From contig JBCFYV010002255.1 of assembly GCA_039000515.1 (NCBI GenBank), forward strand, positions 17,074,890 to 17,138,889: a DNA stretch of 64,000 nt. Reading direction: 5' to 3'. Positions 56,125 through 64,000 of this stretch are shown here, in pieces. The number at the start of each line of letters is the position of its first letter. Positions within the stretch are counted from its first letter, which is position 1. The notes under the pieces are model-generated. The model ran no database searches and had not been told where the DNA came from. It saw only the letters and a program-made list of their open reading frames with translations. The translations under genes and the position numbers were made by a program. The DNA comes from Timema cristinae (Eukaryota > Arthropoda > Insecta > Phasmatodea > Timematidae).

Positions 56125-57107
56125 AGTTTTGTTTTTCAGCATCAAGACTTACTTTCCGTTCGGGTTAAATGTCTTACATATCAGTTAATTATCTTGATAA
56201 AATTATTTAAAAAAAATAGTTTTTTTACTATGTCTTACTAATTTTCACCTGTCATTGACCAACCAAAATCCGAATGACTGATCTTTATGCAAGGTGTGAG
56301 AAAGTAGATTAAAGCCGGGATGACTCAGCACTATGGAGTTTGAGTGGAGTGTTCAACTTTACCCGGAAAAGGTTTTAAGTCTGGTTTTAAAATTGGAAGG
56401 GTACACAGGAATAGGGAGAAGGTATTAATACAAAACATTTTCCAAATTTTCTTAGAAATATATAATTAGGGAAATTGTTATTTCTCGTTTTACAGTGACA
56501 AATTAACGACCGAGTGATGAGTTTTATGTTTGTTATAGATTTAAGTTAGTTTATAAGTCGTTTACTGAAATAATTAGTCGATATAGAAAGCGCACGTTAA
56601 ATACCACAAATAAAAAAGGAAGGTTTTTTTGTTTCAATGTTACAAATGGAAATTTCTCTTAAGTAAAAATAAATGCTTGCAACACAAATCCTTTCTTAGC
56701 TTGCCGTTTCACGGTGAAGCAGGCAAAAGAGGTAACGATTTTTTTTATCAGATAACCGAAAAAAAAAATCCCTCGACTGAAACAGTCCACTCGTATTGTA
56801 TGATCCTCTTTAGAAATTTGAGAACAAAATCCTCACATCTAAAGAAGCAAAAGGAAGATCAATGTTGATGCTACATTGTTCTCTTTGATAATGCTTCGGC
56901 ATTTGATGCTCGGTTCTAAATAATTATCGCCTTATTTTGTAAAGTAAATAAAGCCCTACCTTTCTAACTTACTCTTCTCATATATTCATTTTGATAAATT
57001 TGTATTTTATAAAATTCTATAAAATATAAAGTATAGCGGCTGTGATGGAAGTCCATTAAAGTAAAAGTGAAGGAGACGTGAGAATAGATGTGTTTTTTTT
57101 TGTGTGT
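56125..57107. other. Spacer with SINE E fragment
   Basis: A plus-oriented E piece at 56535-56615 (TTAGTTTATAAGTCGTTTACTG ... AAAGCGCACGTTAAATA). A 79-codon frame at 56629-56868 lies in AT-rich sequence and has no splice or motif support. Confidence 0.4.
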
Positions 57108-57372
57108 GCAGTTTTTATAGCAATTAAGATATTGCCCCAGTAGAAACACGAAGATAAATTTTCTTCACATGGTGATATCAACAGATGTTGAATATCTATC
57201 AACAGATGTATATGGTAAACTTTTTAAATGAAGAGAAAATATTTTCATTAAATTCCAGGACACCTATGACATATATTCAACAACTGTTGATGTCACCGTG
57301 AGAAGAAAATTAAACTCTTATGTTTCTAATTATTTTGACAAAAAAAGTTTTAAGAAAAAAGCTGCAAACACA
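57108..57372. mobile_element. MITE P, copy 3
   Basis: GTGCAGTTTTTATAGC start, AAGAAAAAAGCTGCAAAC end. The central inverted motifs are AAATTTTCTTCACATGGTGA and TCACCGTGAGAAGAAAATT. Confidence 0.7.
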
Positions 57373-57544
57373 CTGACATTTCTTTCACGTCTCGTATCTT
57401 CGATCTCGATTCCTTGCGAACATTCTAATGTCGTGTTAGGAAACTAAAGTGATCTCGATATTATCCAGTTCAAGTGCTAAATATTAATATTTTTTGGAGA
57501 GACCTTCTATAATTTGTACAGTGTGTCATTATAAATATATATAT

Positions 57545-57720
57545 CAACTCGCTTTGAGGTTCGAATGGTCTAAAGTTTCCCACTTTTCGAACAAATTGAC
57601 CTGCTGATAACGAGGAGATCGGCGTTTGAATCCCACTCGGAGAACGGATGACCGCCGCCTTGCACGTCCGTTGGAAAACAACCAATTTAAATAAAGTATC
57701 GCTAGATAGCACTGCTAACA
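57545..57720 (+). repeat. SINE B, head and middle only
   Basis: CTCGCTTTGAGGTTCGAATGG, GAGATCGGCGTTTGAATCCCACTCGG. The sequence after about 57655 is not SINE B. Confidence 0.55.
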
Positions 57721-58369
57721 GTCGCTACCACTCGTGGGAATGGGAAATGTATAGCTATTAACTCTTGGTCTAGATAAAGTAGTGTAGTTAATTTATATAT
57801 GTTACAATTAATTAAAAACCAAATTGTAGCCGAAGTCTTAGAGAAGTTGCCTAGATATCGTGGAAACGCGGTACAAATAAAGTTCTGCGCTTAAGTTAAA
57901 TATTGATAAAAGTGCTAATAATACATGATTTGGTGTTGAATGGAATGAACACAAAACTATTTTATCTGATTTTTTTTTGCATACAAAGACTTGTAAAAAT
58001 AGTTTAAAGTTTCCACTCTGAAATGTCCAAAAATTCACATATTTCGGTTGATCATTAAGATAGGGGCTATAAATGTCCGGTAAATGAAATATAACTTGTA
58101 TAAATGTATAAAATGAATAATTGTAAATCGAATAATGTAATTTAATAATTTAATAGGTGATCTAGCATTGCTGGTCAAAAATAAAGACGAATTGCAATAA
58201 ATAATGAACCAGCTGGTGGCGAGAAAGAGAGAGAGAGATTGAGAAAGAAGATTTGGCATGGAGGTCAATCATGAGAAGTCAAATGTGATGGCGTAATGAA
58301 AAGCCACTACAAATCAAAATTGATATCCATTAGTTGGAAAATATATAGCAGTGACAGTACCTGGGAAGT

Positions 58370-58920
58370 CTCCTGAGGAAGGATGCCTACTGCACCAAGG
58401 AAATTAGGTCGAGGATTGCCAGGGTCAATAGGAAGCTTTCAACAAGAAGAGGTTACTGCTGACCAGAAAGTTGAGTTTGGAACTGAGGAAGAAACTGATG
58501 AAATGCTACATTTGGAGCATCGCGCTGTATGGAGCAGAAACTTGGACTATTAGAAAGATGGAATAGAAATACTTGCAGAGCTTTGAAATGTGGTGCTGGA
58601 GAAGACTTGAGAAGATCAGGTGGACAAACAGGGTGACAAATGAAGAAGTCCTATGAAGAGTGGGTGAAAAGATAACCATTTTGGATTTGATTCTTCGGTA
58701 CAAAGCAAACTGGATCGGACACATCCTTAGGAGGAACTATTTTCTGCACGACGTCATAGAAGGCAAGGTTTAGGGGAAAAGGAGATAGAAAGAGGATTCA
58801 AATATTAAATGACTTGAAGGAAATAAGAAAATTCTTGTAGATCAAGGAGGAGGCAGAGGACAGGGCGCATTGGTGGTCTAACTTCACTGACAGAAGAAAT
58901 TGACCTGCAGTAAGACAGAA
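58370..58920 (+). pseudogene. Decayed non-LTR retrotransposon, RT C-terminal region
   Basis: The plus strand shows SIALYGAETWTIRKME, then stop, FEMWCWRRLEKIRWTNRVTN, EEVL, then ANWIGHILRRN, HDVIEGKV and a decayed basic region, ending before a TAA run. These match the YGAETWTL, EMWCWRRMEKISWTDRV, NWIGHILRRNCLL and HVIEGK landmarks of insect ORF2 proteins. At least six stops make it non-functional. The final 120 bases match the fragment at 27663-27790, so two insertions of one family are present. Confidence 0.85.
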
Positions 58921-59279
58921 TAATAATAATTATTATTATTTATATTTTATTCCCATCCTGTATAGTTTCTTCCTGCCAGACAGTGCCACACAGTAACGTT
59001 ATGAGTCCCATTGGTTACTGGCATTTAATAATTTCTTCTCAACTATTCTAGAGCCTTAACAGTCGATTTTACCAGCAGTGAACCGAGATAATGGTTTAAG
59101 TTAAATAATGTTTCTATTTAAATAATTGGCGTGTCCGAAATTTTCTTGTAATATTATTTCTTTCGCCACTCCCAACTTTGTCACTGCAATTGAAACTTTA
59201 TTCCTCAATTATCTTCCTCTTTGCTTTTAAGACCGGTCTCTACCTCCTTCTCTCTTTCTTTGTGTCTTTCTCTTATCAG
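58921..59279. other. Possible intron end
   Basis: AT-rich, becoming strongly pyrimidine-rich from about 59200. It holds a TAAT run at 58920-58945 and no repeat family beyond that. Confidence 0.4.
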
Positions 59280-59495
59280 AATGTCTGCACCCTCGAGTTT
59301 CACGTCAAATCCCCACCCCTTTCCCTCAGACCCTTGAATCCTAAATCCCCGTTAGAGGACTGGCGTATGACAACCAGGAATTTTGACGAACGAATGGAAT
59401 GGCTGACAGAAAGGATGAGTAAGGGATTCATGCACATGAGAGAACCTTTTCAAATAAATGTAACAGGACTCGTCAAGTCACCCATCTTCCGCTAG
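59280..59495 (+). CDS. Candidate terminal coding exon, protein unknown
   Basis: A pyrimidine tract of about 60 bases (CTCTACCTCCTTCTCTC, TTTCTTTGTGTCTTTCTC) ends TTATCAG|AATGTC, so AG lies at 59278-59279. The frame opens in phase 0 and reads 71 residues to TAG at 59493-59495. The sequence has balanced composition: NVCTLEFHVKSPPLSLRPL, then PKSPLEDWRMTTRNFDERM, EWLTERMSKGFMHMREPFQI and NVTGLVKSPIFR. It is much more GC-rich than its flanks. AATAAA at 59705-59710 could serve as the poly(A) signal. The frame stays open upstream through the tract to 59178, but that part is low-complexity Leu/Phe/Ser. I do not recognise the protein. The preceding exon is not identifiable in the repeats upstream. 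Confidence 0.5.
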   Translation, partial: NVCTLEFHVKSPPLSLRPLNPKSPLEDWRMTTRNFDERMEWLTERMSKGFMHMREPFQINVTGLVKSPIFR

Positions 59496-59589
59496 CGATA
59501 AGTTACATATCTTCACGCGGTGTAGAGTCCAATGCACAAATTATCTAGAGTAGGATTTGCCTTGCTCTAGATTAGCTACAATGTGTTAG

Positions 59590-60330
59590 CTCTACCAGGT
59601 AAAATTCCTTCATTTGCTTTACTACACTTTGCTGTTATATAAGAGCGTACAAGAGTGAAATAAGGTAAGTTAAGTCTGTTGTCTTCAAAGCTTTAAGATA
59701 AATCAATAAAGTGACTTAAGTCTACTTTCCAACGCTTTAAAAGTGAATACCATAAAGGGAAGTTGATCTATTATCTTAAAAATTTAAAAGAGATTACAGT
59801 AAAGCATTTTAAATTTGCTATCGTACAGGATATAACAAAATGAAGTAGAGTAAGCCTTTTAACTAGCAGGAAAAAAAAGTGAAGTAAAGGAAGCTAAGAC
59901 AGCTACACAGCTAGTTTACAAGGCATAAAAGAGTGAAAAAAACTAAGTAAATACACAACCTTATAGGGTATAATAAAGTGAAATAAATTAAGGCTAATAG
60001 ATTACAGGGTGTAGCAAAGTAAAGTAACCTACTAGCTTACAAGGTAACGGAGTAGAGTGAAGTAAGGTTTAGCTGATAGCTTACATGGTAACGGAGTAGA
60101 GTGTCAGCTGATAGCTTACATGGTAACGGAGTAGAGTGTCAGCTGATAGCTTACATGGTAACGGAGTAGAGTGAAGAAAGGTTTAGCTGATAGCTTATAA
60201 GATAAAACGGAATGTAGTAAATAAAGTTAAAGATCATATCTTACAAAGTAAAACAGAAACCAAATAAGGCTGGTTTTTAGAGGACAATACAGAGAGCAGT
60301 AAAGCAATATAAAGCTGTTATCAAAGTGCA
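59590..60330 (+). repeat. Old tandem region with a recent 35-bp expansion
   Basis: Phrases such as GTGAAATAAGGTAAG, AGCTTACAAGGTAACGGAG and AAAGTGAAGTAAAGG recur irregularly over 700 bp. Within it, 60025-60195 holds four near-perfect units of AGCTGATAGCTTACATGG-TAACGGAGTAGAGTG. Confidence 0.75.
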
Positions 60331-60854
60331 AAAATAACAAAGTGTAATAAAATACGGCTTCTAACTTAATGGTGTGGTCAATAAAGTTAAGGATGGTCAT
60401 TTGGGATATTTACAAACAATATATAAATGAGTTGTCACCGCTCAGAATTATTCTATTTTCAGAAGTTCAAATATCTATACTAAACAAGAATAAGTTGTAT
60501 AAAGGAAGAATAAATATTCTGAAGTTTATGTGGGCTACGTTAATGCAAGGTCATATATAAACTCTTTTCTTTAATATAATGGTTGTGAATTTATTTTCAA
60601 TTTTTAGTGGATTGTAAATTAACTTGTTTGTGAAGCTCTTTTAAACCAGGAATGGAATGATTTTTTTTTTGTCAATTGGGGCTGCCATTAAATGCACCCT
60701 TAAGCTTGATTCAAATGTCCAATGGATATAAAAAATTAAAACAGAGCAAATTTTATGCTTTTACGCACGTACCTAATTTTTTTTTGTAAAAATAGTCTTG
60801 ATATTCTTAAATAAACAAGTAAATGAAGGCAGAATAGGCTATAATAATAATTTA

Positions 60855-61225
60855 AACTATAGTGGTGGTCTTGGGATAAAGTGCTCACTTCAGGACTCGA
60901 TACTCATGGGTTCAAGCCCAGCCAAAGTCAAGAGTTCCTGGCTAAATATTCATAGGTCCCGGGTTTGGTCCCCGGCACTTTCAGATTTTTCTGTGAAGCG
61001 TCGGGTAGGTAACGGGGTTAAATCAGCCTCGTGTGGACAAATGAGTATTTATTTTATTGAAAAATTAGCAGCTCCGATCTAGAAAACTGAGATTAACGGC
61101 CGAAGGATTGGTTGTGTTGACTGACCACATGACACTATCCGAAAGCTGGTAATATCTTCACCAAAAGATGGCGGGCGCTCGGTCAGTATAGCTCTGTTGC
61201 AGACTGACGCCAAGGAGTTGTATTA
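60855..61225 (+). repeat. SINE M, copy 2
   Basis: AGTGGTGGTCTTGGGATAAAG head with box-B-like GGGTTCAAGCCC. A second tRNA-like B motif (GGGTTTGGTCCCC) lies at about 60961, which suggests a dimeric head. It ends with the GACCACATGACAC and CGGTCAGTATAGC block shared with copy 1. Confidence 0.6.
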
Positions 61226-61561
61226 TTTGAATAACATTATACTCCCAATGAGTGTGTCTGACAAGTAGATGGAGCTGATGCGGAACAAATTCGGAAACAA
61301 ATGACAAACGCATGTGACGCAACTTGTCAAGTTCAGAGATAATTGCGGAAATCACATTATGCTCCTATATATAGGTTTGACGAATGGATAGCTACTACTA
61401 TTATTATTTACTACAATTTACTATTACATTAAACCTTATATAAATTTTAAAACAACTGGTAAAGTGAATAATTAAAAGATAAAAGAATAACTTATTCAAA
61501 AATTTGGTTGAACTACACAGGTTCATTTAGTTAAAGTGGTATGTGCAGTTCCTAGTATTAG

Positions 61562-61848
61562 TAGTATTAGCACCACGTCTTACTACCCGTTCGGGTTATA
61601 CGCACTTACGCTATTGTGTAATGGTATGGTGAGTGTGAGATGAAATGGAGGACCTACAGTCTAACGTGGGATTCGAACCACGGTGGAGGCCTAGCACTCC
61701 ACACATTCACAAGTTGTGATTAATACACGTCTTGTCAGAGGTGAAGGAAGGGTTTGGCAATCAGATATATCTGTGCCAGGACCGAGGATTGAACTCCGGA
61801 CCCCCAGCACAGAAGTCTGACACCTAACACCTAGACCACCAAGTCACC
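61562..61848 (-). repeat. SINE C, copy
   Basis: Full-length minus copy. The outer flanks ATGTGCAGTTCCTA and ATGTACGGTTCTA look like a diverged duplication, so the insertion is old. Confidence 0.9.
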
Positions 61849-61899
61849 ATGTACGGTTCTATTTTTATTTAAATAGCCTTATATGATAGTTGAAAAAAT

Positions 61900-61975
61900 A
61901 TATTAGATTTACTTTCACGTTTTCATATGTCAAGTCATGTGATATTCAGATGTCACTTTTGATAGATGTTGTAAA
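61900..61975 (+). repeat. Repeat Q, partial
   Basis: TTAGATTTACTTTCACG, CATATGTCAAGTCATGTGAT, CAGATGTCACTTTTGATAGATG. Confidence 0.6.
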
Positions 61976-62588
61976 GTAGGGCACGCGTGACCTGGGAGGA
62001 TCACGGGCCGTTCACATGTGACCGTGTGAGCCACGAGTTCTTTTGAGAATATCAGGATATTTTGAAGGTTAAATATTAACTAAAATAATCGCAGATCATC
62101 CAAGGTTTTGACTTTTAAAAACATCACTAAAAATATTTCACTAAAATTAAATATACAGTTAAATAATTCAACAAATTAAGTAGTCAAAGTAATAGTCTGT
62201 AAATTAATAAACAAATGAAAATATAATAAATAGGATTACACTGGATTAATTATAAATTAACAGTTCATTGACTAAAGTAATACAAGTAATTGTTGGTAAA
62301 TCAATAAACAAATGAAACCACATAAAATAGAATTGCACTAAATCAAGTAAAAAGCATGTTGATAAAAATACTGAATAACATATCCAAATATAAGTTTCCT
62401 AAAATGTTCATTCACGGCACACTTAACTTTCAATGTCAAAGACACTCACGGCACCCCGCTACTGGTCCCTGCGCCATAAACCCTAAACCGACACGCGTCA
62501 CACGAACAATAGACTCGCAGGTCCACTCCCGGACTCGCTGGTCCACTCCCGTACTCACTGATTGAGAACCAAGAACTGAGCACCCGGT
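61976..62588. other. Spacer
   Basis: An approximately 95-bp diverged tandem pair (AAATGAAAATATAATAAATAGG at about 62214; AAATGAAACCACATAAAATAG at about 62311), then a GC-richer segment 62410-62580 with GGTCCACTCCCGGACTCGC and GGTCCACTCCCGTACTC in tandem. No gene. Confidence 0.4.
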
Positions 62589-63860
62589 TAGTGATGGGCA
62601 CAATCGGATGACTAGAATCGATTCATTCGATTATTCTGAATAATTGGTTCATTCGATTCTTTCAGAATCATTCGAATTATAAAATCATTCGAATAAAAAC
62701 AGTAGCTGACTTGACGCGAGATGGCCAATCGGTTCATTCTCTTACCACTCCTTTGCCAGAAGTGCTGAAGAAAATCGACCTTATGATTATGAATGTTTCC
62801 AGGTTATCTCTATACAGGTCTTCATTTCTATTAGGTTCATTTTCAATAAATAGTCCTCATTGCTACAGTATAATCGACCTTACGCTTTCGAATGATTCTA
62901 AGGCTAATTTAATACAAAGTTTAAGTGGCTGTACAGTTTACAATCGATTTTGAGCCAAAAATAATTCGAATGAAAATTACAAAATGATTCGATTATTTCA
63001 ATACATTACTAAGTAGATTGTTATTTTTAATTTCCTTTATTTTACCTTTCTAACTAACTAAACGTAAATAGCACGAAAGGTTTGAGAGAGATTTTTTTTT
63101 AAAGTTGACTTAAATTTATTGAATAGATAAGTACATACTTTTTATGTATTTAATAAAACATTGCCCGGCCGTAATATTCAGATCGTATTATAATTTTATT
63201 CATTGAAATAATTTTACATTCTTATAGCACAACATATCATTATCTAGCAAGCTTACGTCATCGTTTATCGAGTAGTAATAGTGTGTTTGATTCTAAGTGA
63301 AGCTTCCAGAAGACATAGCATTGATTCAGATATTGAAATCGAAAGTATTTTATCACTTACCCGATACATAAATAAGATTGTAAGCTATATATATTTTTAT
63401 GTTTATTAAATATTAAAGGGTCAATTATTTCGACTCTTTTAAACACAAAGAGGAATGTATATTATTCATTTTATTATTAATCGCATGCAAAAGTATTTAT
63501 ATTGATTCCGAGGTACTTATGTGACTAATTCGTTCAATGTATAGTATGTTGTTGAGGCTGTACTTTGGTCTTTGACACTGGCACATGTAACTAAATACAG
63601 CAAAAGAAACGTGTTGATAAGTTGCAAACGCAAAGGAATGCATGTTGGGAGATCCGACAGCAGGGTGAAGAGAATAGTAGCACAAAGCAAAACGAGTAAC
63701 TAGTAACTACTTTTAGATAGAAGTAGCTAACATCCAATTATTACCGGCTCTTTATTACTTCTCAAAATCATTCGAATGATTATTTCGATACATTCGATTA
63801 TTTTTCAAAGAATCGAATTATTATTCGATTCTTAAAATCATTCGATTATGCCCATTACTA
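62589..63860 (+). mobile_element. hAT-like non-autonomous element, 1.27 kb
   Basis: TAGTGATGGGCACAATCG at the left and CGATTATGCCCATTACTA at the right form terminal inverted repeats. Subterminal ends are filled with ATTCGATT / AATCATTCGAAT motifs. Flanks CACCCGGT (62581-62588) and CACCCGGC (63861-63868) give a 7-of-8 target duplication, as expected for hAT. No hAT dimerisation motif or long frame is visible, so it is non-autonomous or a deletion derivative. Confidence 0.75.
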
Positions 63861-63884
63861 CACCCGGCTATTGCTTACCGTGTG

Positions 63885-64000
63885 TATATATAGGGGGGGG
63901 GGGTTCCAGTTAAGGGTCTGGAATCCTCCACTTCTAGAATATTAGGCCAGAATTAAAATTTACACAGAAGTGTGCCCGATCCCCCCCCCCCCCGCCTCCC
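63885..64000. repeat. G-run and terminal C-run
   Basis: A run of twelve G at about 63891 and a C-rich tract at 63979-64000 close the window. Confidence 0.8.

Noticed and set aside
59178..59279. Extending the 59.28-kb exon upstream to the ATG at 59178
   Set aside because: The stretch is a pyrimidine tract giving Leu/Phe/Ser-rich low complexity. An acceptor at 59279 explains it better.

Overview
The window looks like intergenic and intronic DNA from an AT-rich, repeat-dense animal genome. An invertebrate is likely and an arthropod is my best guess. The arthropod inference is weak and rests on three things: reverse-transcriptase remnants of a type common in insects, one Helitron-like element with the GC hairpin end common in arthropods, and a short AACCT-rich (TTAGG-like) stretch. 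I see no prokaryotic gene organisation, no rRNA or functional tRNA gene, no CRISPR array and no intact multi-exon gene. Most short open frames fall inside repeats and recur because the repeats recur.

Only two short stretches look like host coding sequence. One is a 25-codon first coding exon on the minus strand near 17.5 kb, ending in a perfect ACG|GTAAGT donor. The other is a 71-residue last exon on the plus strand near 59.3 kb, with a long polypyrimidine tract, AG acceptor, phase-0 entry, stop codon and a downstream AATAAA. I recognise neither protein. Three GC-richer segments (20.1, 28.2-28.6 and 50.5-50.8 kb) have promoter-like composition and motifs. The 20.1 kb one lies upstream of the minus-strand exon, with about 2.5 kb of relatively repeat-poor DNA between them.

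The rest is a layered transposon graveyard. Three SINE types, called here A, B and C, have different tRNA-like heads but end in the same 3' tail (CCCGAACGGG, then GTAAGACGCGGTGCTAA and a TAA/ATT run). Further tRNA-related families (D, E, M, N) lack that tail. A palindromic TA-flanked MITE (family F, about 200-260 bp) occurs at least ten times from 1.8 to 50 kb. There are hAT-like elements, several fold-back elements (14.2-15.3, 21.0-24.2, 36.3-37.0 and 37.0-37.6 kb), a Helitron-like element and five decayed 3' ends of non-LTR retrotransposons.

Nesting is frequent and can be read directly. SINE C sits in SINE B at 5.7 kb. MITE F sits in a hAT-like element at 7.1 kb. hAT-like elements split SINE B copies at 9.6-10.4 and 39.1-40.4 kb. 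A 3.15 kb fold-back element sits inside element G (20.4-24.3 kb), while a second G copy at 3.7-4.5 kb keeps the empty site.

The most unusual structure is a 1.07 kb minisatellite (33.25-34.32 kb). Its roughly 46-bp unit is the C-terminal coding segment (VDWI*LAQDRDRV) of the retrotransposon remnant immediately upstream, amplified about 23 times. I found no obviously new functional system. The strongest leads are this coding-to-minisatellite conversion, the tail-sharing SINEs, the fold-back with a matching empty site, and the two unassigned exons.
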